The position numbers were made by a program, and so were the translations under genes. The notes beneath the pieces were generated by a model that did not search any database, was not told the origin of the DNA, and saw only the letters and a program-made list of their open reading frames with translations. From Mucilaginibacter sp. Bleaf8 (lineage in GTDB: Bacteria; Bacteroidota; Bacteroidia; Sphingobacteriales; Sphingobacteriaceae): 64,000 bases of DNA. Shown here in pieces: positions 9,182-17,280 of the stretch. The stretch's first letter is position 1, and each line of letters begins with the position of its first letter. Location of the stretch: positions 558,001 to 622,000 of the forward strand of contig NZ_JAHBBK010000003.1 of NCBI RefSeq assembly GCF_018390515.1, given 5' to 3'.

Positions 9182-9217
9182 AAAAAGGCGATTAAAATTA
9201 TTTTTAATCGCCTTTTT
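9182..9217. terminator. Bidirectional terminator between efflux operon and ahpD
   Basis: Perfect 16-bp stem (AAAAAGGCGATTAAAA and its complement) with a 4-nt loop TTAT and A/T tracts on both sides, 24 bases from the convergent ahpD stop. The 150 bases between this and the hairpin at 9003 are AT-rich and show no gene. Confidence 0.85.
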
Positions 9218-9241
9218 TATGCAATAATATTTCCTTTTCGG

Positions 9242-9826
9242 TTAAAATATCAGTTTACCAGCTGAGGTAACTAATGAAGCAATACGTACAGCGTCAAAAA
9301 TACGCTCTTCAGTAGTGCCTAATTTAATCAGGGAATCTTCATGGGCATTCACACACATTTCGCAACCGTTAACAGCTGATACAGCCAGGCTCATTAGTTC
9401 AAAAAACTCTTTGCCGGTTACCGGTTTCATCATCAGCTGCATACGAATACGGGCCGGAATTTGTGTGTACTTCTCTTTTTGGGTGAAGTGACGGAAACGG
9501 TAAAATATATTGTTTGATGCCAGTAAGGATGCACAGCCGGCAGCCTCGCCAATTTCGGCAGCAGTAGCGCCCTGCTCTTCAGCGTATTTGGTAAAATACT
9601 GGGTAAGCTGCGTATTATTATTGTTGATAGCGGTAGTTAAACCTAAAAGCGCGCATTCCTTGGTGCTTAAATGCTCAGAAGTAAGGGTGCTGGTCAGGTT
9701 TAGTTTTAAATCGCGCAGGTAGCGTGATTCGCCTTTTTCAAGCAGGGTTAAAGCTTCGCTTCTGTAGGCGGTATCAACGCCAACGCCTTGTAATAACTCT
9801 TGTATAATTTCAGTGCTTTCGCTCAT
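9242..9826 (-). CDS. ahpD: AhpD-like carboxymuconolactone-decarboxylase-family protein
   Basis: Probable alkylhydroperoxidase partner that passes electrons to AhpC. The 194-residue protein has the complete AhpD active-site pattern in its C-terminal half: Glu143, Cys155-x-x-Cys158 (CEMC) and His162, with the same E-x11-CxxC-x3-H spacing as mycobacterial AhpD. It lies downstream of ahpC on the same strand, separated by about 130 bases that contain a large inverted repeat. In mycobacteria AhpD is re-reduced through lipoamide-linked enzymes; whether that holds here is inference. An independent peroxidase role is an alternative. Confidence 0.88.
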   Translation of the reverse strand: MSESTEIIQELLQGVGVDTAYRSEALTLLEKGESRYLRDLKLNLTSTLTSEHLSTKECALLGLTTAINNNNTQLTQYFTKYAEEQGATAAEIGEAAGCASLLASNNIFYRFRHFTQKEKYTQIPARIRMQLMMKPVTGKEFFELMSLAVSAVNGCEMCVNAHEDSLIKLGTTEERIFDAVRIASLVTSAGKLIF

Positions 9827-9844
9827 GATGGTAGTATAAAAAAA

Positions 9845-9934
9845 GCGTCATTGCGAGGTACGAAGCAATCCCTGCGTAGGACAGGCAAATTGGCTGAGCA
9901 AATTCAGAGATTGCTTCGTACCTCGCAATGACGC
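9845..9934. repeat. REP-like element, 26-bp perfect inverted repeat
   Basis: Arms 9845-9870 and 9909-9934 are perfectly complementary over 26 bases (left arm starts GCGTCATTGCGAGGTACGAA), with a 38-base spacer. It resembles the CGTCATTGCGAGG repeats seen scattered through many bacterial genomes. It lies between ahpC and ahpD and could form a very stable cruciform or mRNA hairpin. Confidence 0.85.
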
Positions 9935-9959
9935 GATATTGAATGAATATGTTAGTTGA

Positions 9960-10505
9960 TTATACAGTTAAAGTTTCCTGACCTTTTTCCCAGTTGCAAG
10001 GGCAAAGCTCGTCAGTTTGTAAACCGTCCAGTACACGTAAAACTTCTTTTACGTTACGGCCTACGTTCAGGTCGTTAACACATACCCAACGTACAACACC
10101 GGTAGGGTCGATGATGAAAGTAGCACGGTAAGCAATTTTTTCAGTAGGCTCTAAAATACCTAAGTCTTCTGCTAATGATTTTGAAGTATCAGCCAGCATA
10201 GGGAATTTCAAATCGCGCAGATCGTCGTGGTTTCTTCTCCAGGCAGCGTGTACAAACTCAGAGTCGGTAGAAGCACCGATTAAACGAGAATCGCGGTCGC
10301 GGAACTCACCATAGTTTTTGTTGAACTCAGCAATTTCAGTAGGGCACACGAAAGTGAAATCTTTTGGCCACCAGAACATTACAGTCCATACGTTGTCGTC
10401 ATTCACTAAAAAGTCAGAAGTGATATCTTCAAACTCTTTGCCTTTCTCAATGCTAACTACCGCTTTTTTATTGAAAGCAGGAAATTTTTCACCAACTGTT
10501 ATCAT
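9960..10505 (-). CDS. ahpC: Alkyl hydroperoxide reductase AhpC (typical 2-Cys peroxiredoxin)
   Basis: Cytoplasmic peroxidase reducing H2O2, organic peroxides and possibly peroxynitrite. The peroxidatic cysteine is Cys54 in FTFVCPTE, after the family segment WWPKDF. The C-terminus has two cysteines, Cys168 and Cys170, in ELCPCNW, resembling mycobacterial AhpC (three functional cysteines, reduced by AhpD) more than the enterobacterial AhpC/AhpF pair. The 181-residue length is normal. A perfect -7 box lies 25 bases upstream. Together with the adjacent ahpD it forms an AhpF-independent peroxidase pair; no ahpF is seen in this window. Confidence 0.95.
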   Translation of the reverse strand: MITVGEKFPAFNKKAVVSIEKGKEFEDITSDFLVNDDNVWTVMFWWPKDFTFVCPTEIAEFNKNYGEFRDRDSRLIGASTDSEFVHAAWRRNHDDLRDLKFPMLADTSKSLAEDLGILEPTEKIAYRATFIIDPTGVVRWVCVNDLNVGRNVKEVLRVLDGLQTDELCPCNWEKGQETLTV

Positions 10506-10530
10506 AATGTATCTTTTGTTGAATTTTTAA

Positions 10531-10538
10531 CAAATATA
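10531..10538 (-). promoter_or_regulatory. -7 promoter box of ahpC
   Basis: On the minus strand the sequence reads TATATTTG, a perfect TAnnTTTG match, ending 25 bases before the ahpC start. No clear OxyR-type palindrome was recognised around it. Confidence 0.6.
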
Positions 10539-10675
10539 CGCAGCTTGCCTTAAATGTAATATCGAAAGTATTAATACCGTATAGATATTGTCTATAATAT
10601 TGCTGGTAGGGTATAAGCGTCTGCAATTCCCCACTGCATTTGTATATTAACAGGATATGCCTAACTTGCATTACT

Positions 10676-12532
10676 ATGAAAACCAAACCTATTCTGATTG
10701 CAGTAATTGCCGTAATTGTTTTAGCAGCAGGCGGATACTTCATTAAATCAAAATTTTTCAGCAGCTCCGGCAAAGCTGATGTACAAACCTTTCTGAACAA
10801 CTTTAACGAACAGGTAAACGGTCATAATATTGATTCTATTGCCTCTTACTTTGATTCTGTATTGTACCAGGCCCCTCAAATTAAACAATTTGTTAAGGTT
10901 TTAGCCAATCAATCCAGCGTGGTGCCGGGCGAAAAGCCCCAATTGCAGATTAACCTGGATGTGGAGCAAAGCACTATTAACTATGGCGAACACCAAGAGG
11001 CCGTAGCTATTATACCGGTTTTACTAACCGCGCCGGACAAAACAACTGAGCACACCACATTTACTTTTAAGTTACAACCGGCCAAACAGCACGGCTACAG
11101 CATTAACAGTGTTGATAATAACAAATTTGTAATGGCCTATTCGGTGTTTGAAAACAAGTTCAAAATAAAATCAATACCCGATAAGGATATCTATGCTGAT
11201 ATTACCCTGAAGGCTTTCAAAACAGCCGAGCAGTTAAAAAGCCGCTATGATACGGTGGTTTGGTTTTCACATATCAACAATCAAACTTATTACTATGCCG
11301 TGAAAGGCAAATGGGACGAATATGAAATTAATGCAGATTCGGCCAAAAAGTATAAAATGGGTTTGGTTAATCCGCAATTACAGGAAATCATCCCGGCCGA
11401 TTTTGATCTGGTGTACGCTATAGGCGGTACATTTAAAGATTTGGTTGAGGTTGAAAGCGATCATAAAAGGGGTTTTTATAACCTGCAGGGTAAAGTAGTT
11501 GTTCCGGTAGAGTATGATCAGATTTTGCCGGTTAAGCACCCCGAGCATCTGGCCGCATTAAAAAAAGAGGACAAATATTACTGGCTTGAACAGGATTACC
11601 GTGTAGGAGCCGAAGTAGATATGCCTATCAATGAGTTGTTTGCCTTGTTGCCGCCAATTATGCATTTTGACGTGTCTGTACCGGATAGCAAGAATATTAT
11701 CGAACTTAACTCGCGCGATTATCATGGCAGCGTACTCATCAGCCCCTCCTACCTGGCCGATTTGAAGTTATTTCCGTCGATTAAGTATCTTAAAAACCCG
11801 TTGCGCCGCAAGGTGGAATTTGATGATGCCAGCGCACGGTACAAAGTAAATGTTGATAACCCCGTTATGCAGACAGATACCGGCCGTTTCCAGGCATTGC
11901 TGTATTCTATCCGTGATTATTTTATAGGTGGCCGGTCTGAGTTTTATGATTCTAAGAACCTGGTGCTGGTTGACCGTAAAGACAACCGCATTTACAGTAA
12001 GGATATATTGGCTGATTATGGCGATGAAGGTGGACTGGAGTTAAGCGGCAAATGCCGGGAATTTGCTTTCAAACCGCTTAATGACGAGTTACTTGAGTTG
12101 AAGGCAATGGGTGCTACCAACGCTATGCTTTATGACGATAACTACATTGAAGAGATGCCAATGTACCACTACCTGTATATGCAGGGTGGCAAGCTGCAGG
12201 AAAAAGAGACTAGTCGACTGTTTGCATTTACTAAGTTCGTAAAGATGGATGATTCTTATATTCAGGGTTGTTACCGGTATAAAGACAAGCAATTATCAGA
12301 AGCTAACACCGAAATGCTGCGGTATATGAAAAATGAGATTTATGCCGATTACCATTACAAATTTAAGGACGCCAAATGGAAGCAAATTTTTGAAATAAGT
12401 TTGGGTGGTTATGAAGCTAAAAATGTAAGTGTAGAAGATTCGTTAACGGAGATTGACCGTTACAACCTGAACTGGATCAATCAAAAATTAAAACAGCAAC
12501 CAGCCGCTGCCGGTAAGCTGGCTTCGCGATAA
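10676..12532 (+). CDS. Membrane-anchored WG-repeat-like protein
   Basis: Function not known. The ATG at 10676 gives 618 residues starting with a single hydrophobic helix (PILIAVIAVIVLAAGGYFI), so the protein is probably anchored with its bulk outside the cytoplasm. Around residues 260-285 the stretch GFYNLQGKVVVPVEYDQI is a good WG (KWG) beta-repeat; other repeats are weak. No catalytic motif was recognised. The next gene starts six bases after its stop, suggesting cotranscription. A longer frame reaches back to 10640, but its extra residues overlap the promoter-like region. Confidence 0.85.
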   Translation: MKTKPILIAVIAVIVLAAGGYFIKSKFFSSSGKADVQTFLNNFNEQVNGHNIDSIASYFDSVLYQAPQIKQFVKVLANQSSVVPGEKPQLQINLDVEQSTINYGEHQEAVAIIPVLLTAPDKTTEHTTFTFKLQPAKQHGYSINSVDNNKFVMAYSVFENKFKIKSIPDKDIYADITLKAFKTAEQLKSRYDTVVWFSHINNQTYYYAVKGKWDEYEINADSAKKYKMGLVNPQLQEIIPADFDLVYAIGGTFKDLVEVESDHKRGFYNLQGKVVVPVEYDQILPVKHPEHLAALKKEDKYYWLEQDYRVGAEVDMPINELFALLPPIMHFDVSVPDSKNIIELNSRDYHGSVLISPSYLADLKLFPSIKYLKNPLRRKVEFDDASARYKVNVDNPVMQTDTGRFQALLYSIRDYFIGGRSEFYDSKNLVLVDRKDNRIYSKDILADYGDEGGLELSGKCREFAFKPLNDELLELKAMGATNAMLYDDNYIEEMPMYHYLYMQGGKLQEKETSRLFAFTKFVKMDDSYIQGCYRYKDKQLSEANTEMLRYMKNEIYADYHYKFKDAKWKQIFEISLGGYEAKNVSVEDSLTEIDRYNLNWINQKLKQQPAAAGKLASR

Positions 12533-12538
12533 ATTTAT

Positions 12539-13192
12539 ATGCTGATTAAAGCACTACGCATTATAGCTTTCTTTTGGATTGTGATATTGTGCCTGGGCAC
12601 CGCCGAGTACCTTACCTTTAAAAGCGATACCGACTTTTTGAGGTTCAAGGCTCAGGCGGTGCAAACCGGTTGGTATCTGCCTGCTTTTTACAGCCATATA
12701 TTTGGCAGTAGCGTGATCTTACTGGTTGGTTTTTTTCAGTTCATTAAGCGTTTCCAACAAAAAAAGAAACTGCATAGGGCTTTGGGCAAAGCTTATATAC
12801 TGGGGGTGCTGTTCTTCGCCTCACCGGGCGCTTATATCATGACGTTGTTCATCAACCGAGGCACCGGCGTGTTCCTGTCTTTTTTGGTGCAAAATACGTT
12901 GTGGTTGGTATTTACGGCTATGGCCTGGTACTATGCACGTAAAGTGCAAATTGGCCGGCATATAGCCATGATGCATCGCAGCTATGCATTAGCCTTTGCT
13001 GCCGTTACGCTACGGTTTTATATCTGGCTGTTTTCAGTTGCGGGTATTGGCATTGGGTTTCAAAACAATTATCTCATCATTGCCTTATTAAGCTGGGTGC
13101 CCAACCTGCTGGTGGCAGAGTTTATCAATTATCGCCAAAAGCAACGGGTGCCCGCAACCCAGCAGATGCGATATGAACAAAGCCGAATTTGA
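12539..13192 (+). CDS. DUF2306 integral membrane protein
   Basis: Polytopic protein of 217 residues with about six to seven hydrophobic segments. The pattern HRALGKAYILGVL, then a conserved HIAMMHRSYALAFAAVTLR segment, is typical of DUF2306 proteins; the family has no established function that I know of. It is tightly packed behind the WG-repeat gene, and its 3' end overlaps the next gene by 20 bases, so the three are probably translated from one message. Confidence 0.87.
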   Translation: MLIKALRIIAFFWIVILCLGTAEYLTFKSDTDFLRFKAQAVQTGWYLPAFYSHIFGSSVILLVGFFQFIKRFQQKKKLHRALGKAYILGVLFFASPGAYIMTLFINRGTGVFLSFLVQNTLWLVFTAMAWYYARKVQIGRHIAMMHRSYALAFAAVTLRFYIWLFSVAGIGIGFQNNYLIIALLSWVPNLLVAEFINYRQKQRVPATQQMRYEQSRI

Positions 13193-13679
13193 CGCCCTTA
13201 AACAACAGTACAAACCCGATAAAGTAAAGCTCCTTTTTGTGGCCGACGGTGTGCCTATTGGCCACAAGTACTTTTACCTTAAAAACTCTAACCTGTATAA
13301 AGCCATCAAGGCTGCCTTTGTACAGGTTTTCGGTGAATTCAAATCTGACGATGAGTTCCTGGAGTTTTTTAAAGAGATGGGCTGCTATATTGACAACATC
13401 AGCGATAAGCCGGTGAAAGATTTGCCGCCAGCCCAGCAGCGTACCTTACGGCAAGAAGGCGTTCCGCAATTGGCCAGCCACATAGCCCAGATGAAGCCAC
13501 AGCTGGTTATCATCTCGCTTAAGGTAATTGAAAAGCAGGTGCGCGAAGCGATTGCGCAATCAGGTGTTGATTCTATAGAACAGGTAGTGGTTACTCCCTT
13601 CCCGGTAAAAAGCCTTACTAATGTAAATAACTGTATTAATGGAATTGTAGGCGCTTTGCGGTCGGTAGAGTGGGAGTAA
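13173..13679 (+). CDS. Uracil-DNA-glycosylase-superfamily-like protein
   Basis: The 168-residue product has features that recall the uracil-DNA glycosylase-like fold: an early strand LLFVADGVP followed by FYLKNSNLYKAIKAAF, and later QLVIISLKVIEKQV and VVTPFPVK. I do not see the full catalytic set of a characterised UDG family, so activity is uncertain. It starts inside the DUF2306 gene (20-base overlap) and is followed after 56 bases by a macrodomain gene. Proximity to a DNA ADP-ribosylation-reversal domain makes a nucleic-acid role plausible, but this is inference. The assignment rests on pattern memory. Confidence 0.7.
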   Translation: MNKAEFDALKQQYKPDKVKLLFVADGVPIGHKYFYLKNSNLYKAIKAAFVQVFGEFKSDDEFLEFFKEMGCYIDNISDKPVKDLPPAQQRTLRQEGVPQLASHIAQMKPQLVIISLKVIEKQVREAIAQSGVDSIEQVVVTPFPVKSLTNVNNCINGIVGALRSVEWE

Positions 13680-13735
13680 AGGTTTTGACAGTTGGCAAAG
13701 TTAGATTGTAGCAAACCTATTATATTTGAAAAAAT

Positions 13736-14194
13736 ATGATTACTTACACAAAAGGAGATTTACTTGATGCTCAGGTTGATGCATTGGTAAATGCTGTTAA
13801 TACAGTTGGTGTGATGGGTAAGGGTATAGCATTGCAGTTTAAAAATCGGTTTCCCGAAAACTTTAAAGCCTATAAAGATGCGGTTAGCAACGGAATATTA
13901 GTTACGGGAAAAGTTCAAGTAGTACCTGTCAACTCCTCAACCGGCGTTAAGTACATTGTTAATTTTCCAACTAAGCAGCATTGGCGAAATCCGTCTAAGC
14001 TTATTTGGGTAGAAGAAGGATTGACTGATTTAGTGACTCAGATAAAAGTATACGATATTCAATCTATTGCAATACCACCATTAGGTTGTGGTAATGGTGG
14101 TTTAGATTGGGGCACTGTAAAGCCTTTAATTGAAAACGCTTTGGCAGGTCTGAATATTAATGTGGTGATTTATGAACCACTACAGAACCTGTGA
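13736..14194 (+). CDS. DarG-like macrodomain protein
   Basis: ADP-ribose-binding macrodomain of 152 residues, close in its N-terminal pattern to the antitoxin DarG: TKGDLLDAQVDALVNAVNTVGVMGKGIALQFK, then PPLGCGNGGLDWGTV. Such domains (with human TARG1) can remove ADP-ribose from thymidine in DNA or from Glu/Asp in proteins. Here the protein stops after the macrodomain; the roughly 200-residue C-terminal part of full DarG is missing, and no DarT toxin gene is next to it. Base composition is visibly more AT-rich than its neighbours, which may indicate transfer. It could be a solitary repair or immunity factor. Confidence 0.9.
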   Translation: MITYTKGDLLDAQVDALVNAVNTVGVMGKGIALQFKNRFPENFKAYKDAVSNGILVTGKVQVVPVNSSTGVKYIVNFPTKQHWRNPSKLIWVEEGLTDLVTQIKVYDIQSIAIPPLGCGNGGLDWGTVKPLIENALAGLNINVVIYEPLQNL

Positions 14195-14225
14195 AACCTT
14201 GACGTAATTAAAGTTATGGTGAATA

Positions 14226-14289
14226 AAATGTCGTTCTGTACTATCGTCTGGTTTTTTTTAAGATTTCTGATTCTGTCGGAATGACATTT
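14226..14289. repeat. Degenerate palindrome of the GTCATTCCGAC type
   Basis: AAATGTCGTTCTGTA at 14226-14240 and the complement-like TGTCGGAATGACATTT at 14274-14289 form an imperfect inverted repeat downstream of the macrodomain gene. The right arm read in reverse (GTCATTCCGACAGAA) resembles a repeat common in Bacteroidota intergenic DNA. It looks decayed. Confidence 0.5.
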
Positions 14290-14320
14290 AATCCAAGTTG
14301 CTTTTTCTAAAATTAAGAGG

Positions 14321-14869
14321 CTACACCTCATCCGTAGTACTTGTTAGCCGGTAGATATCGCGCAGGTTGCGGCCCAGTTCTTTATAGTCCAGTCCATAGC
14401 CTACTACAAATTCATTCTCTATCTCAAAGCCCACATAACGCAGCTCCTCAACCGAAGTTTCGAGCTTGCCGGGTTTAACCAGCATGGCGCACACGCTGAT
14501 AGAGGCCGGGTTTTTAAGTTTTAGCTTTTCGATCAGGTAGGCCAGGGTGTTGCCGGTATCCACAATATCCTCAATAATCACAATATGGCGGCCGCTAATG
14601 TCGGTGCTGAGGTCAATATCCTCCCGTATTTTTCGGCTGCTGGTAGTGCCGCCATAGTAAGAGGCCAGTTTAGTAAAGGTAACTTCGCAGGGGATGGTGA
14701 TATGCTTAACCAAATCGGCTACAAACAAAAAGCTGCCGTTAAGCACACCAATAAAAATCGGGGTTTTGCCGGCGTAATCAGCATTCAGCTCAACTGCCAG
14801 CAGGTTAATACGTTTGGCAATGGTCTCTTCTTCAATAAGCGGCTCAAATTCCAGATCGTCGATTTTCAT
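14321..14869 (-). CDS. hpt: Hypoxanthine phosphoribosyltransferase
   Basis: Purine-salvage enzyme converting hypoxanthine or guanine plus PRPP to IMP or GMP. The 182-residue product has the PRPP-binding signature VIIEDIVDTGNTLA at about residues 97-110, the early GVLNGSFLFVADL loop, and the TKLASYYGGTTSS flexible loop. An upstream TTG would add two residues; the ATG at 14869 fits the family and the -7 box 33 bases away. It is divergent from the M16 protease gene, with both promoters in a 72-base gap. Confidence 0.95.
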   Translation of the reverse strand: MKIDDLEFEPLIEEETIAKRINLLAVELNADYAGKTPIFIGVLNGSFLFVADLVKHITIPCEVTFTKLASYYGGTTSSRKIREDIDLSTDISGRHIVIIEDIVDTGNTLAYLIEKLKLKNPASISVCAMLVKPGKLETSVEELRYVGFEIENEFVVGYGLDYKELGRNLRDIYRLTSTTDEV

Positions 14870-14902
14870 ATACAATATTACATAAAACAGAACTTATTCA
14901 GG

Positions 14903-14910
14903 CAAATATA
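14903..14910 (-). promoter_or_regulatory. -7 promoter box of hpt
   Basis: TATATTTG on the minus strand, 33 bases before the hpt ATG. It lies back to back with the M16 promoter, 16 bases away. Confidence 0.6.
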
Positions 14911-14926
14911 TCGGGGCAAATAACGT

Positions 14927-14934
14927 TATCTTTG
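14927..14934 (+). promoter_or_regulatory. -7 promoter box of the M16 protease gene
   Basis: TATCTTTG, a perfect match ending seven bases before the ATG at 14942. The predicted 5' leader is only a few bases long or absent. Confidence 0.65.
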
Positions 14935-14941
14935 CACGCTA

Positions 14942-16174
14942 ATGATAGATTATCAGCTTTATACACTTTCTAACGGTATTCGCTTATTGTATAAGCATGC
15001 GGCCTCTACCATCACCCATACCTGTTTTTTAATTAACGCCGGCGCACGCGATGAATTGCCCCAAAAAGACGGGCTGGCCCACTTTATTGAACACCTGCTG
15101 TTTAAACAAACCGAACGCCGCAATACCAATCAGATACTGAACCGGCTCGAACTGGTGGGCGCCGATTTAAACGCATATACCACTAAAGAATATACCTGTA
15201 TACACGCCTCGTTGCTGAAACAGCACCTGGAGCGCACGCTCGATCTATTTGAGGATATTGTTTTCCACTCCACTTTCCCGGAAGAGGAACTGGACAAAGA
15301 GCGCAGCGTGATTCTGGATGAGATTGCGTCCTATCAGGATCAGCCAGAGGAAGCGATACAGGATGATTTTGAAGGTATTATATTTGAAGGACACGCACTG
15401 GGCAATAATATTCTGGGTACCGAACAGTCGGTAAACCAACTGAGCCGCGAGGATATCCGGGAGTTTATGGCAGCCAACTACAATACCCACCAAATGGTAT
15501 TTGCTGTAATTGGCGATTATGATTTTAACAAGCTGATTAAACTGACTGAAAAGTACCTGGGCAACGTACCTGCCAATACAGCAGCTAAAAACCGCCAGCA
15601 GCCAAATAGGTTAGCCGGTGAATATACGGTGATTGAAAAACCAATATCGCAGGTTCATTGCGTGCTGGGTGGCCTGGCTTACCCTTCATCGCATAAATAC
15701 AAAAGCGGCTTGCTGCTGTTAAATAATCTGTTGGGCGGAATGGGCATGAGCAGCCGGTTGAACCTCGAAATTCGGGAAAAGCATGGTATTGCCTATACTA
15801 TCGAATCGGGCTATACGCCACTTACTGATACGGGGATTTTCTCGGTATACTTTGGTACCGATGCCGAAAAGGCTGATAAAGCCCTGCGCCTGGCGAATAA
15901 AGAACTGAAGAAGCTGCGCGATAACAAACTGGGTACGCTGCAATTGCAGCAGGCCAAGCAAAAATTTATCGGTCAGATTGCCCTGGCCGAAGAAAACCGC
16001 CTGAGCCTGATCATATCCATGGCCAAAAGCCTGGTTGATTTCAACACCATCGACTCGCTGCAGGATGTGTTTGATAAAATTAACGCCGTAACGGCCGAAG
16101 AACTGCTGGAAATAAGCAACGATATTTTTGACCCGGCCCGCATGGCCACGCTCATTTTTGAACCAAAAGAATAA
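14942..16174 (+). CDS. M16-family zinc metallopeptidase
   Basis: Insulinase/processing-peptidase-type protease of 410 residues. The inverted zinc motif HFIEH sits at residues 47-51, and a downstream glutamate-rich segment (ELDKERSVILDEI) carries the third ligand expected around 70-80 residues later. An N-terminal catalytic M16 domain and a C-terminal M16C-like domain (GMGMSSRLNLEIREKHGIAYTIES) are both present. No signal peptide is seen, so it is likely cytoplasmic. Related single-chain bacterial enzymes are sometimes called YmxG/PqqL-like; the substrate is unknown. Its stop codon lies inside a terminator stem. Confidence 0.93.
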   Translation: MIDYQLYTLSNGIRLLYKHAASTITHTCFLINAGARDELPQKDGLAHFIEHLLFKQTERRNTNQILNRLELVGADLNAYTTKEYTCIHASLLKQHLERTLDLFEDIVFHSTFPEEELDKERSVILDEIASYQDQPEEAIQDDFEGIIFEGHALGNNILGTEQSVNQLSREDIREFMAANYNTHQMVFAVIGDYDFNKLIKLTEKYLGNVPANTAAKNRQQPNRLAGEYTVIEKPISQVHCVLGGLAYPSSHKYKSGLLLLNNLLGGMGMSSRLNLEIREKHGIAYTIESGYTPLTDTGIFSVYFGTDAEKADKALRLANKELKKLRDNKLGTLQLQQAKQKFIGQIALAEENRLSLIISMAKSLVDFNTIDSLQDVFDKINAVTAEELLEISNDIFDPARMATLIFEPKE

Positions 16175-16200
16175 GGCCCGCTTAACGGGCCTTATTCTTT
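16166..16200. terminator. Terminator overlapping the M16 stop codon
   Basis: Perfect 15-bp stem AAAGAATAAGGCCCG / CGGGCCTTATTCTTT with a 5-nt loop CTTAA. The TAA of the M16 gene is inside the left arm. It also serves the convergent HIT gene. Confidence 0.85.
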
Positions 16201-16219
16201 ACTGGTATTTGTTATTCAA

Positions 16220-16624
16220 TTATGCTTCCGTACGCAAAGCAGCCTTAATTTTCTCGGCAGTAGCTTCCATTTGCTCAGGGCTAAAGCTTAGTTTCGGGCG
16301 GGCAAAGTTCAGGTCGTCCACCGCATTCATGGGTATGAGGTGAATATGCGCGTGTGGCACTTCCAAACCAATTACCGCTACGCCTACCTTTTTGCAAGGG
16401 ATAGCTTGTTTAATAGCAGTGGCTACTATTTTAGCGAACAACTGCAAGCCGGTGTACAACTCATCTTCCAGATCAAAAATATAATCTACTTCTTTTTTGG
16501 GAATGACCAGCACATGGCCCTCGGCCAGCGGACTAATATCCAGGAACGCCAGGTAATCAATGCTTTCAGCTACCTTATAAGCCGAAATTTCGCCTGAAAT
16601 GATTTTTGAAAATATAGTTGCCAT
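16220..16624 (-). CDS. HIT-family nucleotide hydrolase/transferase
   Basis: Histidine-triad protein of 134 residues, acting on nucleoside phosphoramidates or dinucleotides in the cytoplasm. The triad HAHIHLIP (His91, His93, His95) is complete, with the upstream PLAEGHVLVIPKKE strand-turn typical of the Hint branch. Length is normal. It follows greA on the same strand across an 86-base gap that holds a 12-bp inverted repeat. Confidence 0.94.
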   Translation of the reverse strand: MATIFSKIISGEISAYKVAESIDYLAFLDISPLAEGHVLVIPKKEVDYIFDLEDELYTGLQLFAKIVATAIKQAIPCKKVGVAVIGLEVPHAHIHLIPMNAVDDLNFARPKLSFSPEQMEATAEKIKAALRTEA

Positions 16625-16645
16625 AGGGTAGTTAGTTTTAAGCTA

Positions 16646-16702
16646 TTGCGTTACTAAGTTATCGACTTACAAAGTGTTATTACAAAACGATTAGTAACGC
16701 AA
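16646..16702. repeat. 12-bp inverted repeat between greA and the HIT gene
   Basis: TTGCGTTACTAA at 16646-16657 and TTAGTAACGCAA at 16691-16702 are perfectly complementary, with a 33-base spacer. A weak terminator, an operator or an mRNA-processing stem are all possible; no T tract follows on the minus strand. Confidence 0.6.
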
Positions 16703-16710
16703 AAACAATA

Positions 16711-17184
16711 TTATCTGCTGATTTCCAGGATCTCGAATTCCATTTTACCGGCAGGTACGGTGATCTCTGTTTTTTCGCCAACCTTTTTGCCCAGTAAGCC
16801 TTTAGCAATAGGCGAGCTCACAGAAATTTTTCCGGCTTTCAAATCCGCTTCGCTTTCTGATACCAACTGGTAGGTCATGGTAGCGCCGTTCTTTATATTT
16901 TTGATCTTTACCTTTGATAAGGCCAGCACTTTTGAAGTGTCAAGCTTTGATTCATCCAGCAGGCGGGCGTTGGCCAGGGTTTCTTCCAGCTTGGCAATTT
17001 TAGTTTCGTGGTGGCCCTGTGCTTCTTTAGCCGCATCATATTCGGCATTTTCCGATAAATCGCCTTTATCGCGCGCCTCGGCAATAGCTTTAGCTATGTT
17101 GGCACGGCCGGTAGTTTTTAAGTATTGTAATTCTTCTTTAAGTTTTTCTAAACCATCTTTGGTATAGTATGAAACCTCTGCCAT
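16711..17184 (-). CDS. greA: Transcription elongation factor GreA
   Basis: Rescues backtracked RNA polymerase by stimulating transcript cleavage. The 157-residue protein has the N-terminal coiled-coil with the conserved acidic tip segment GDLSENAEYDAAKE and the C-terminal FKBP-like domain (SPIAKGLLGKKVGE). The frame can be extended to 17286, but the ATG at 17184 gives the usual GreA length and start (MAEVSYYTKDGLEKL). Confidence 0.96.
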   Translation of the reverse strand: MAEVSYYTKDGLEKLKEELQYLKTTGRANIAKAIAEARDKGDLSENAEYDAAKEAQGHHETKIAKLEETLANARLLDESKLDTSKVLALSKVKIKNIKNGATMTYQLVSESEADLKAGKISVSSPIAKGLLGKKVGEKTEITVPAGKMEFEILEISR

Positions 17185-17280
17185 ATATGCACAATTTAAA
17201 ATAGATGTTCTTGTTAAATTGCTATCAAAAAAAACCGCCCTCCCCGTTTTGTAAGAAAGGACGCGATAGCTACTAAAAAC

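Noticed and set aside
13736..14194. Complete DarTG toxin-antitoxin system
   Set aside because: Only the macrodomain is present; the upstream gene shows no DarT ADP-ribosyltransferase pattern.
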